A DNA stretch of 64,000 bases, from positions 2,418,001-2,482,000 of the forward strand of contig NZ_AP024525.1 of the NCBI RefSeq assembly GCF_020886775.1, written 5' to 3'. The notes under the pieces were generated by a model that was not told where the DNA came from, ran no database searches, and saw only the letters and a list, made by a program, of their open reading frames with translations. Positions 51,478-61,346 of the stretch are shown piece after piece. Origin of the DNA: Sinomonas cyclohexanicum. Lineage in GTDB: Bacteria > Actinomycetota > Actinomycetes > Actinomycetales > Micrococcaceae. A program made the translations under genes and the position numbers. Each line of letters opens with the position of its first letter. Positions within the stretch are counted from its first letter, which is position 1.

Positions 51478-51574
51478 TGTTTCCCCCTCTACGGGCACTG
51501 GGCGGATCGCCCCGGTTAAGCGACTCAACGTGCCCGCGGCAACCGCGGACACGTTGAGCGTAGCGCAGCCGGTC

Positions 51575-52483
51575 TCAGGCTTCCACGACGGCCATGCGGA
51601 TCTGGTTGCGCCACGGATCCTCGAAGCGGAGCTCCGCGCCGGTGTGCTGCGTGGAGATGCCCGCGACCTTGAGCCGGTCGGCCGCTGCGAGCACGTCGTC
51701 CTGCCCGGGAACGCCGATGAGCACCTCGCCGAGGCCGAGCGTGTCCTTGCGGGGGCCGGCGCCGCGGGAGTTCCACACGTTCATGGCCATGTGGTGGTGG
51801 TACCCGCCCGCGGAGACGAAGAGGGCCTGGCCGTGCCACCCCGACGTCTTCTCGAACCCGAGGGTGTCGACGTAGAACGCGTGGGCGGTCTCGACGTCAC
51901 CGACCTGGAGGTGGACGTGGCCGATCCCGGCCGCAGAATCCCGCTGGCCGCCCAGGGACGCCTCGGTGAGGTTCTGGTTGAGGAAGGCCTGCGGAGGCAG
52001 CGGAAGGCTGTCCATGACGACCTCGCCGCCGCTCCACCGCCACGTGTCGCGAGGCTTGTCGAAGTAGAGCTCGACCCCGTTGCCCTCGGGGTCGGTGAAG
52101 TAGAAGGCCTCGGAGACGAGGTGGTCGGCGCTGCCGGCGAAGAGGCGCGGATCATACTGCGCGGCCGTGGCGACGGTCGCCGCGAGGTCCGCACGGTTGT
52201 CGAAGAGGATCGCGGTGTGGAAGAGGCCCGCTTCGCCGCGCCCGGGGATCTGCAGGCCGGCGGCGGGGCTCAGGTGGATCACCGGGAGCCCCTTGCGACC
52301 GAGGTAGACGCCGCCGAGGGACTCGGTGATCGGCACGAGGCCGAGGGCCCGCTCGTAGTAGTCGAGCATGAGCTTCATGTCGCCGACCTTGAGCATCACG
52401 GTGCCCATCGTCAGGTCGGCGGGGAGGATGTCTCGGGCAGGCGGGGTGGGACGGGAGGTTGCGGCGGGAGTCGCTGAAGTCAC
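51575..52483 (-). CDS. VOC family protein, catechol 2,3-dioxygenase-like
   Basis: This 302-residue protein has two vicinal-oxygen-chelate repeats: GTVMLKVGDMKLMLDYYERALGL (about 27-50) and GIGHVHLQVGDVETAHAFYVDTLGF (about 185-210). The second repeat has the ligand-like histidines (HVHLQV, YHHHMAMN) and a late Glu. It resembles CatE-type extradiol dioxygenases or thiol-stress VOC proteins. GTG 52483 has AGGAG upstream. A TCAAGT/ACTTGA palindrome typical of MarR operators lies just upstream. Apparent fusion with the amidohydrolase is only a frameshift effect. Confidence 0.85.
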   Translation of the reverse strand: MTSATPAATSRPTPPARDILPADLTMGTVMLKVGDMKLMLDYYERALGLVPITESLGGVYLGRKGLPVIHLSPAAGLQIPGRGEAGLFHTAILFDNRADLAATVATAAQYDPRLFAGSADHLVSEAFYFTDPEGNGVELYFDKPRDTWRWSGGEVVMDSLPLPPQAFLNQNLTEASLGGQRDSAAGIGHVHLQVGDVETAHAFYVDTLGFEKTSGWHGQALFVSAGGYHHHMAMNVWNSRGAGPRKDTLGLGEVLIGVPGQDDVLAAADRLKVAGISTQHTGAELRFEDPWRNQIRMAVVEA

Positions 52484-52511
52484 GGGGTGCTCCTGGTGTG
52501 GTTGGTCCGCA

Positions 52512-52539
52512 TCAAGTCTACATTTACTTGAAGCTTCAA
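52512..52539 (-). promoter_or_regulatory. overlapping palindromes upstream of VOC gene
   Basis: TCAAGT (52512-52517) and ACTTGA (52526-52531) form an inverted pair with an eight-base spacer, and TTGAAGCTTCAA (52528-52539) is a perfect palindrome. Both fit MarR-type operators; no regulator gene is adjacent. Confidence 0.45.
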
Positions 52540-53665
52540 TCAACCTCGGATATTCCCACGCTGCCCCTGTGCCAACGGATCGCTGTGGCCAGCGATCCGC
52601 GCGCCCTCGCGCAGCACGTGCAGTGGCGAGGCGAGTGCCGTCACGTCCCGCCGGGGATCTGCGGCATAGAGCACGACGTCGGCCGGGTCGCCTTCGCCGA
52701 TCCCCGCCGCCCCCCAGCCACGCGCGCGCACCCCAGGAGGCCGCGTCGAGCGCCGCGGGGAGGCCGATCGCCCTCGCGAGCTCGGCAACCTCGTCCGCGA
52801 TCCGACCGTGGGCGATCACGGTGCCCGCGTCCGTGCCGGCGTAGATTGGCACCCCGGCTGCGTGCGCCGCGGCGATCCGCTCGTGGCGGCCCTCCCACAG
52901 GGCGCGCATGTGCGCCGCGTACCGCGGGAACTTCGCCTCGCCGCGGGCGGCGATCTGGGGGAACGTGGCGACGTTCACGAGCGTCGGGACGATGGGGATC
53001 CCCGCCTCCGCGAGCCGCGGGATGTGCCGGGTCTGGAGCCCGGTGGCGTGCTCGAGGCAATCGATGCCCGCGTCGAGGAGAGCATCGATCGTCTCCTCAG
53101 CGAACGTGTGCGCGGTGACGCGCGCACCCTCCTCGTGCGCCGCGGCGACGGCCTCACGCACGACGCCGGCCGGGAACGCGGGTCCTAGGTCGCCGGCGTC
53201 CCGGTCGATCCAGTCCGCGACGATCTTGACCCATCCGTCGCCGGCGCGGGCCTGGACCCGGACCGCGTCGACGAGGTCCTCCGGCTCGACCTCGAGCGCG
53301 AGGCCGCGCAGGTAGCGGCGGGACCTCGCGAGGTGGCGCCCCGCGCGCACGAGGCGGGGCGCGCCGTCGTGCGCCTGCAGCCAGCGGGTATCGGTGGGGC
53401 TGCCGCAGTCCCGCACGAGCAGCACCCCCGCGGCGGCCTCGGCCCGGGCATGGGCGAGCGCCGCGTCGCGGTCGGGTGCGCCGCCCGGCACGAGCCCGAT
53501 GTGGCAGTGCGCGTCGACCAGTCCGGGGAGGACCCACCCGGCGACGGTCTCGGCGGGGCCGGGCGGAGCCGTGTAGGTCATGCGCCCGCCCACGATCCAG
53601 GCCTCCGGACGCTCCTCGTGGGGTCCGAGCAAGACAGGGCCGGTCAGGTGGATGACGCTGTGCAT
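52540..53665 (-). pseudogene. amidohydrolase with one-base frameshift near the C-terminus
   Basis: The protein is a metal-dependent amidohydrolase: DAHCHIG (HxH), Lys in GWVKIVAD, His in RVTAHTF and LEHATGL, Asp in YAGTDAGT. After ALDAASWGARAWLG the frame shifts. The natural C-terminus (AAGIGEGDPADVVLYAADPR to stop 52540) continues in another frame. The cause is a run of six C (52710-52715 on the plus strand) where five are expected. The read-through product would be about 375 residues. It could be a real mutation or an assembly error. It is divergent from thiC. Confidence 0.82.
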
Positions 53666-53687
53666 GCGCCCAGCCTATCGACCGTGC

Positions 53688-53693
53688 TAGGGT
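53688..53693 (+). promoter_or_regulatory. candidate -10 box for the TPP riboswitch/thiC transcript
   Basis: TAGGGT lies just upstream of the riboswitch core. The -35 box is not clear. The site overlaps the divergent amidohydrolase 5' region. Confidence 0.35.
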
Positions 53694-53700
53694 CCAACGC

Positions 53701-55547
<1,847 letters not shown>

Positions 55548-55556
55548 CCCGCCCCC

Positions 55557-55615
55557 GCCGAGGTGGGGCCCAGACCGCCGAAGTGGGGGCCCTGACCGGC
55601 GAGGCGGGGGTCGCG
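55557..55615. repeat. three short tandem units of about 21 bases
   Basis: Units 55557-55576, 55577-55597 and 55598-55615 share the pattern GCCGARGTGGGGSCCYKACC with drift. They lie between thiC and ffh and are followed by partially inverted sequence. Confidence 0.5.
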
Positions 55616-55645
55616 TCCCCCATGTCAGCGGTCTGGCCGGCGCGA

Positions 55646-55680
55646 CGAGGGGGCGCCTCCCAGCGGGAGGCGCCCCCTCG
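55646..55680. terminator. 16-bp hairpin between thiC and ffh
   Basis: CGAGGGGGCGCCTCCC (55646-55661) pairs perfectly with 55665-55680 across a three-base loop, between convergent genes. Confidence 0.85.
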
Positions 55681-55698
55681 GCGTCGCGCGTGCAGTGG

Positions 55699-57285
55699 CT
55701 ACTTCCCGAGGTACTTCTCGAAGCCCTTGGGGAGGTTGAGCGAGGACGGGTCGAAGTCCTGGTTCTGGGCACCGCCGAACGAGGAGCCCTGGGCGTCGAG
55801 GGCCTTGGAGGCGCCGGCGGCCCGACGGGCCTCGGCCTCGCGGAGCTGCTGCGCGGCCTTGGCCGGGTTCCCCGACTTCGCCTTCTTCTTGCCCTTGGCC
55901 GGGCCCTTCTTCGCCCCGCCGAAGCCTCCGGGCCCGGGCATGCCCGGCATCCCGGGGATGCCGCCACCCTGGGCCATCTTGCGCATCATCTTCTGCGCCT
56001 GCCCGAACCGCTCGAGGAGGCCGTTGACCTCGGACACGTGCACGCCGGAGCCCTTCGCGATGCGGGCGCGGCGGGAGCCGTTGATGATCTTGGGGGCCAC
56101 ACGCTCGTGCGGGGTCATGGAGCGGACGATCGCCTCGACGCGGTCGATCTCGCGCTCGTCGAACTGCTCGAGCTGCTGCCGGAAGTTCTGGGCCCCCGGC
56201 ATCATCATGAGCATCTTCTTCATCGAGCCCATCTTGCGGATCTGCTGCATCTGGGCGAGGAAGTCCTCGAGCGTGAAGTCCTCCTGGTCGACGAACTTCT
56301 TCGCCATCCGGGCGGCTTCGTCCTTGTCCCAGTTCTTCTCCGCCTGCTCGATGAGCGTCAGGACGTCGCCCATGTCGAGAATGCGCGAGGCCATGCGGTC
56401 CGGGTGGAACAGCTCGAAGTCGTCGAGGCCCTCGCCCGTGGAGGCGAACATGACCGGGCGGCCGGTCACCGACGCGACGGAGAGGGCCGCGCCGCCGCGC
56501 GCGTCGCCGTCGAGCTTCGAGAGCACGACACCGGTGAAGTCAACGCCCTCCTCGAAGGCCTTGGCCGTGTTGACGGCGTCCTGGCCGATCATCGCGTCGA
56601 TGACGAACAGGACCTCGTCCGGGTTCACGGCGGCACGGATGTCCGCCGCCTGCTGCATCATCTCGGCATCGACGCCGAGGCGCCCGGCCGTGTCGACAAT
56701 GACGACGTCGTGGAGCTTCGCCCGTGCCTCGGCCACGCCGTCCCGCGCGACGGCGACGGGATTGCCCGTGGGCGCCTCAAACTCGGACTGCACTCCGGGG
56801 TGGGGGGCATAGACGGCGACGCCGGCGCGCTGGCCGACCACCTGGAGCTGCGTGACGGCGTTGGGCCGCTGGAGGTCGGCTGCGACGAGGATCGGCGAGT
56901 GGCCCTGCCCCTTCAGCCACTTGGCCAGCTTGCCCGCGAGGGTCGTCTTGCCTGCGCCCTGGAGGCCCGCGAGCATGATGACGGTGGGCGGGTTCTTCGC
57001 GAGCCGGAGGCGGCGGGTCTCGCCGCCGAGGATCGCCTGGAGCTCCTCGTTGACGATCTTGACGACCTGCTGGCTCGGGTTCAGGGCCCCCGAGACCTCG
57101 GCGCCGAGCGCGCGTTCGCGGATGCGGCCCGCGAAGTCGCGGACCACGGGCACCGCCACGTCGGCGTCGAGGAGGGCGCGACGGATCTCGCGGACGGTGG
57201 CGTCGACATCCGCCTCGCTCAGGCGGCCCTTGCCGCGGAGATTCTTGAACGTCGCAGTCAGACGGTCCGAGAGGGAGTTGAACAC
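55699..57285 (-). CDS. ffh: signal recognition particle protein Ffh
   Basis: This 528-residue GTPase has the N domain, G domain (GLQGAGKTTLAGKL, DTAGR, SKLDGDARGGAAL) and a methionine-rich M domain (QMQQIRKMGSMKKMLMMMPG) that binds 4.5S RNA and signal sequences. The tail is Gly/Pro/Met-rich. It targets membrane proteins to SecYEG. GTG start at 57285. In corynebacteria glnD sits near ffh; here a zwf paralogue lies between it and the amt-glnK genes. Confidence 0.97.
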   Translation of the reverse strand: MFNSLSDRLTATFKNLRGKGRLSEADVDATVREIRRALLDADVAVPVVRDFAGRIRERALGAEVSGALNPSQQVVKIVNEELQAILGGETRRLRLAKNPPTVIMLAGLQGAGKTTLAGKLAKWLKGQGHSPILVAADLQRPNAVTQLQVVGQRAGVAVYAPHPGVQSEFEAPTGNPVAVARDGVAEARAKLHDVVIVDTAGRLGVDAEMMQQAADIRAAVNPDEVLFVIDAMIGQDAVNTAKAFEEGVDFTGVVLSKLDGDARGGAALSVASVTGRPVMFASTGEGLDDFELFHPDRMASRILDMGDVLTLIEQAEKNWDKDEAARMAKKFVDQEDFTLEDFLAQMQQIRKMGSMKKMLMMMPGAQNFRQQLEQFDEREIDRVEAIVRSMTPHERVAPKIINGSRRARIAKGSGVHVSEVNGLLERFGQAQKMMRKMAQGGGIPGMPGMPGPGGFGGAKKGPAKGKKKAKSGNPAKAAQQLREAEARRAAGASKALDAQGSSFGGAQNQDFDPSSLNLPKGFEKYLGK

Positions 57286-57427
57286 GTGCCCCAGTCGCTT
57301 TCAGTCGAGGTTCGGTGAGCCCGTCTGCCGGGCCATGGTGGCCGACAGACGGCGGCCGACCCGCCGAGGGGCGGGTTCCGGCCATCCTTAAGGTTACCAA
57401 CCAGCCGGGGGTGGCATGCTGGGGCCC

Positions 57428-58948
57428 GTGACGACGCACACATCGGATACAGCACAGAGCACCCCAGACGCAGCGCAGACCGCCGCGGCCACGGACCAGG
57501 GTTCCTCCCCCGCGGTGCGCAGCCTCCTGATTCTCGGCGCCTCGGGCGACCTGACGGGGCGCCTTCTCTTCCCGGGCCTCGCACGCCTGCTGGCCACGGG
57601 AAGGCACGCCGGCCTCACGGTCGTGGGCGCGGGCGCGGACGCATGGACCCCACAGCAGTGGAGCGAGCGCGTCCACGACGCCACCGAGGACGCCCTCAAG
57701 GACGCCACGGACGCAGGCCGCGAAGAGCTCGAACGCGTCCGCCGGGAGTCGACCTACGAGCAGCTGGATGTCACCGCGCCCGGCGCCCTCGGAGGGGCGC
57801 TCGCAAAGCTGCCGGCCCCCGTCGCCGTCTACTTCGCCCTGCCGCCGGCGATCACCCAGAAGGCGTGCGGCCTCCTGAAGGCCTCGGACCTCCCGGACGG
57901 CACCCGGCTGGTCCTCGAGAAGCCGTTCGGTTCCTCCGAGGCCTCGGCAGCACAGCTCAACGACACGCTGCGCCGGCTCGTCCCCGAGGGCCGGATCCAC
58001 CGGGTGGACCACTTCCTGGGCAAGGGAACGGTCCTGAACATCCTGGGCCTGCGCTTCGCGAACAACTTCCTCGAGCCCGTCTGGAACCGAGACCACATCG
58101 AGAAGGTGGAGGTCGTCTTCGACGAGGACCTCGCCCTCGAGGGCCGCGCGGGCTACTACGACAGGGCCGGCGCCCTGCGGGACATGATCCAGAGCCACCT
58201 CCTGGAGGTCCTGGCCATCCTGGCGATGGACGCCCCGGCTCACCTGGACGAGCGCGACCTCCGAGACCGCATCAGCACCGTGCTGCGCTCGGCCCGCATC
58301 GAGGAGCCATTCACCTCGTCCACACGGCGCGCCCGCTACACCGCCGGCAGCATCGCCGGACGGGACGTGCCGGACTACACGGCCGAGCCGGGCGTCGACG
58401 CGTCCCGCAACACGGAGACGCTCGCCGAGGTCACCGTGACGCTCGAGAGCTGGCGCTGGGCAGGCGTGCCGTTCATCCTCCGCTCGGGCAAGGCCCTGGG
58501 CACGAAGCGCAAGGAGGCGGTCGTCACCTTCAAGCCCGTCCCGCACCTGCCGACGGGCTTCCACGGCGTGGACGAGCCCAACCGCCTCCGGATCGGGTTC
58601 GGCCCGGACGTGCTCCAGCTCGACGTCGACGTCAACGGCCCCGGCGACGTGCTCAGCCTCAACCGCGTCACACTCGACGCCGACCTGGCCGAGACCGATC
58701 TCCTGCCCTACGGCGAGGTGCTCGACGGCGTGCTCAACGGCGACCCGCTGCTCTCCGTGCGCGGCGACACGGCCGAGAGCTGCTGGCGCATCCTCGAGCC
58801 GGTCCTGGACGCGTGGGCCGCAGACGAGGTACCGATGGAGACCTACGCCGCCGGCACGCCCGGACCGGCGGATTGGCCGACGTCGGCGAAGGGCGAGGAC
58901 GGCACCGACGGCCGCATGGAGGGCCCCAGCTCGGCAGGCGACGCCTGA
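57428..58948 (+). CDS. glucose-6-phosphate dehydrogenase-like protein (divergent paralogue)
   Basis: This 506-residue protein has NADP motif GASGDLTGR (37-45), EKPFG (164-168), RVDHFLGK (H195) and MIQSHLLEVL, so the catalytic histidines are present. The usual DHYLGKE reads DHFLGKG and the following segment is altered, suggesting a divergent paralogue rather than the pentose-phosphate-operon Zwf. It may act on another sugar phosphate. GTG 57428 starts the visible protein. It is divergent from ffh and faces glnK. Confidence 0.85.
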   Translation: MTTHTSDTAQSTPDAAQTAAATDQGSSPAVRSLLILGASGDLTGRLLFPGLARLLATGRHAGLTVVGAGADAWTPQQWSERVHDATEDALKDATDAGREELERVRRESTYEQLDVTAPGALGGALAKLPAPVAVYFALPPAITQKACGLLKASDLPDGTRLVLEKPFGSSEASAAQLNDTLRRLVPEGRIHRVDHFLGKGTVLNILGLRFANNFLEPVWNRDHIEKVEVVFDEDLALEGRAGYYDRAGALRDMIQSHLLEVLAILAMDAPAHLDERDLRDRISTVLRSARIEEPFTSSTRRARYTAGSIAGRDVPDYTAEPGVDASRNTETLAEVTVTLESWRWAGVPFILRSGKALGTKRKEAVVTFKPVPHLPTGFHGVDEPNRLRIGFGPDVLQLDVDVNGPGDVLSLNRVTLDADLAETDLLPYGEVLDGVLNGDPLLSVRGDTAESCWRILEPVLDAWAADEVPMETYAAGTPGPADWPTSAKGEDGTDGRMEGPSSAGDA

Positions 58949-58984
58949 GGTCCCTCCTTGGCATGGTCGCGAGCACCGCGACGA

Positions 58985-59028
58985 GGAGGCGGGCGACGGC
59001 GGGCGCGCACCCGCCGTCGCCCGCCTCC
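58985..59028. terminator. 19-bp hairpin, GACGGCGG family
   Basis: Arms 58985-59003 and 59010-59028 pair perfectly. The 24-base core at 58995-59018 is the exact reverse complement of 60959-60982. It ends the zwf-like and the amt1-glnK1 transcripts. Confidence 0.8.
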
Positions 59029-59047
59029 TTCGCGCTGGGTCGGCGCC

Positions 59048-59386
59048 TCAGATCGCGGCGGCCCCGCGCTCGCCGGTGCGCACGCGAACGGCGTCGTGCA
59101 CGTCCACGACCCAGACCTTCCCGTCGCCCTGGGCGCCCGTGGAGGCGGCGATGACGATGGACTCGAGGATCTCCTCCGCCTGCTCGTCGGTGGTGAGGAC
59201 CTCGACGCGGATCTTGGGGATGAGGTCGACGCTGTACTCGGCGCCCCGGTAGACCTGGACGTAGCCTCGCTGGCGCCCATAGCCGCTCGCGGCGCTCACG
59301 GTCAGGCCCTGGACCCCTTCGGCCTCGAGTCGTTCACGGATGTCGTCGAGCCGCTCGGGGCGGACGATCGCGGTGATGAGCTTCAC
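59048..59386 (-). CDS. glnK: nitrogen regulatory protein PII, copy 1
   Basis: This 112-residue trimeric signal protein has the T-loop with Y51 in VYRGAEYSVDLIPK and the C-terminal VRTGERGAAAI. The tyrosine allows modification by GlnD (adenylylation or uridylylation). GlnK binds Amt to block uptake under nitrogen excess. It overlaps amt1 by four bases. A glnD gene is not in the window. Confidence 0.95.
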   Translation of the reverse strand: MKLITAIVRPERLDDIRERLEAEGVQGLTVSAASGYGRQRGYVQVYRGAEYSVDLIPKIRVEVLTTDEQAEEILESIVIAASTGAQGDGKVWVVDVHDAVRVRTGERGAAAI

Positions 59387-60807
59387 CCGCTCACACTACC
59401 CGCCGGAACGGCGCTGGCCCGCACCTCCCCGGCGTGCTCCGCGTGGGCGCGCTGTCCGAGCCGGTCGAGGTGCTGCTCGAGGAGCGCCTCGACCGTGTGC
59501 TTGACGCCGAGCGGGTGGAAGCCGGCGCCCGTGGACGACGAGCCGACATGGGCCGCGTAGGCCGTCTCGGCGTGGATCACGAGGTCCACGCCCGTCTCCT
59601 CGACGTCCTGGGCGACCCGGAAGCCCATGACGGCCTTGATCGCGAGTCCGAGCCCGAGCGCCACCGCGAACGAGTAGCCGAGCACCGCTCCGGTTCCGAG
59701 CGCCTGCGTGCCCAGGAGCCCGAACCCGCCGCCGTAGAAGAGGCCGCGCCCGGGCACCGGCGCCGCCGGATCGGCGGCGAGACCGATGAACAGGGTGCCG
59801 ACAATCCCGCCGACGAGGTGGACGCCGACGACGTCGAGAGAGTCGTCGTAGCCGAACCGGTACTTCAGGCCCACCGCGAGGGCGCAGACCGCGCCGGCGA
59901 CAAGTCCGAGGACGATTGCCCACACGGGGTCGATCGACGCGCAGGACGGCGTGATGGCCACGAGCCCCGCGACCGCGCCGGACGCCGCGCCGAACGAGGT
60001 GGCGTGCCCGTCGCGGACCTTCTCGACCACGAGCCAGGCGAGGATCGCGGCGCACGGCGCCACGAGCGTGTTGATCCACGCGAAGCCCGCCTCGCCGTTG
60101 GCTCCGAGCGCCGAGCCCGCGTTGAAGCCGAACCAGCCGAACCAGAGCAGGCCCGCGCCGAGCATGACGAGCGGAAGGTTGTGCGGGCGGTGGTCCGGGT
60201 CCTTGCCGAACCCGACCCGCTTGCCGAGGACCAGCGCGAGGGCCAGGCCAGCCGCTCCTGCGAGGACCTCGACGGCGGTGCCGCCGGCGAAGTCGATGAG
60301 GCCGAGGTGGTTGAGCCACCCGCCGATGAACGTCCCGTGCGAATCCTTCTTGGAGTCGAAGACCCAGTGGGCCACGGGGAAGTAGACGAGCACCGCGAAC
60401 GCCCCGGCGAAGACCATCCACGAGCCGAACTTGGCGCGGTCCGCGATCGCCCCGGAGACGAGGGCCACGGTCACCGTCGCGAAGACGCCCTGGAAGCCCA
60501 CGAACACGATCTCGGGAATGGTGCCCACGAGCGGCATGTCCGCGCCGGTGGCGAGCAGGTTGTGGAGGCCGAAGTCCTCGAACGGATTCCCGAACAGGCC
60601 GTCGCCGGCATCCGTGCCGAAGGCGATCGAGTAGCCGAACAGCACCCACAGGACGCCGACGAGCGCGAGGGCCCCGAAGCTCATCATCATCATGTTCAGC
60701 ATCGACTTCACACGGGTCATGCCCCCGTAGAAGATCGCGAGGCCCGGTGACATGAGGAGGACGAGCGCGGCCGAGACGAGGACCCAGGCGGTGTCGCCAG
60801 CGTTCAT
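59383..60807 (-). CDS. amt: ammonium transporter Amt, copy 1, first pore His replaced by Glu
   Basis: This 474-residue membrane protein has about 11 helices and the Amt signature DFAGGTAVEVLAGAAGLALA. The position of the first pore histidine (E. coli H168) is E180 here; the codon GAG is clear. The second histidine in DVVGVHLVGG is kept, as are PVAHWVF and WFGFNAGS. Fungal Mep1/Mep3-type transporters also have Glu here, with altered transport mechanism. The C-terminal tail is longer and Ala-rich. It overlaps glnK1 by four bases. GlnR-like half-sites lie upstream. Confidence 0.95.
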   Translation of the reverse strand: MNAGDTAWVLVSAALVLLMSPGLAIFYGGMTRVKSMLNMMMMSFGALALVGVLWVLFGYSIAFGTDAGDGLFGNPFEDFGLHNLLATGADMPLVGTIPEIVFVGFQGVFATVTVALVSGAIADRAKFGSWMVFAGAFAVLVYFPVAHWVFDSKKDSHGTFIGGWLNHLGLIDFAGGTAVEVLAGAAGLALALVLGKRVGFGKDPDHRPHNLPLVMLGAGLLWFGWFGFNAGSALGANGEAGFAWINTLVAPCAAILAWLVVEKVRDGHATSFGAASGAVAGLVAITPSCASIDPVWAIVLGLVAGAVCALAVGLKYRFGYDDSLDVVGVHLVGGIVGTLFIGLAADPAAPVPGRGLFYGGGFGLLGTQALGTGAVLGYSFAVALGLGLAIKAVMGFRVAQDVEETGVDLVIHAETAYAAHVGSSSTGAGFHPLGVKHTVEALLEQHLDRLGQRAHAEHAGEVRASAVPAGSVSG

Positions 60808-60862
60808 GAGTGAGGCCTTTCGGGGGAGGTGTCGCGGTTCCCCTCCAGAATCCCGTGCCGGT

Positions 60863-60941
60863 GTTTCGGTCCCGCTCCGCGAATGTTGCCCTCCGGTTAC
60901 AGGATCCCCCGGGGGTTAAAGGCGCGTCACACGCATGTTAA
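60863..60941 (-). promoter_or_regulatory. GlnR-like half-site array upstream of amt1
   Basis: On the plus strand GTTTC 60863, GTTGC 60885, GTTAC 60896, GTTAA 60915, GTCAC 60926 and GTTAA 60937 (starts) are spaced 22, 11, 19, 11 and 11 bp. On the minus strand they read as GTnAC/GAAAC-type half-sites with n6 spacing, the GlnR box pattern. Confidence 0.6.
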
Positions 60942-60949
60942 CGGCGTGT

Positions 60950-60991
60950 TTCGCGGACGACGGCGGGTGCGCGCCCGCCGTCGTCCGCGAA
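60950..60991 (-). terminator. 18-bp hairpin downstream of glnK2
   Basis: Arms 60950-60967 and 60974-60991 pair perfectly. The core at 60959-60982 is the reverse complement of 58995-59018. It separates amt2-glnK2 from amt1. Confidence 0.75.
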
Positions 60992-61007
60992 GGGTGTGTG
61001 CGGGGTG

Positions 61008-61346
61008 CTACACCGCCGCGGCCCCGCGTTCCCCCGTCCTGACCCGGATGGCCTCGTGGACCTCGACGGTCCAGACCTTGCCGTCCCCGGCGCGGCCGGT
61101 GTTGGAGGTGGTGATGAGGACATCGAGGATGTCGTCGGCCTGCTCGTCGGTGGAGAGGACCTCGACCCGCAGCTTCGGCAGCAGGTCCACGCTGTACTCG
61201 GCGCCTCGGTAGACCTCGGTGTACCCGCGCTGGCGGCCGTATCCGCTCGCGGCGCTCACCGTGAGGCCCTGGACACCGTAGGCCTCGAGGCCCTCGCGGA
61301 TGGAGTCGAGCTTCTCGGGACGGACGATCGCGGTGATGAGCTTCAT
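61008..61346 (-). CDS. glnK: nitrogen regulatory protein PII, copy 2
   Basis: This 112-residue paralogue is nearly identical in layout to copy 1, with T-loop Y51 in VYRGAEYSVDLLPK. Differences are scattered (for example ASTGAQ to SNTGRA). It overlaps amt2 by four bases. Having two PII proteins with two Amt partners suggests partner-specific pairing. Confidence 0.94.
   Translation of the reverse strand: MKLITAIVRPEKLDSIREGLEAYGVQGLTVSAASGYGRQRGYTEVYRGAEYSVDLLPKLRVEVLSTDEQADDILDVLITTSNTGRAGDGKVWTVEVHEAIRVRTGERGAAAV

Noticed and set aside
51575-53665. Natural amidohydrolase-dioxygenase fusion of 696 residues
   Set aside because: The junction is a frameshift at a C run, and the normal C-terminus of the amidohydrolase is present in another frame.
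55557-55615. A CRISPR array
   Set aside because: Three contiguous units of about 21 bases without spacers and no cas genes do not fit.
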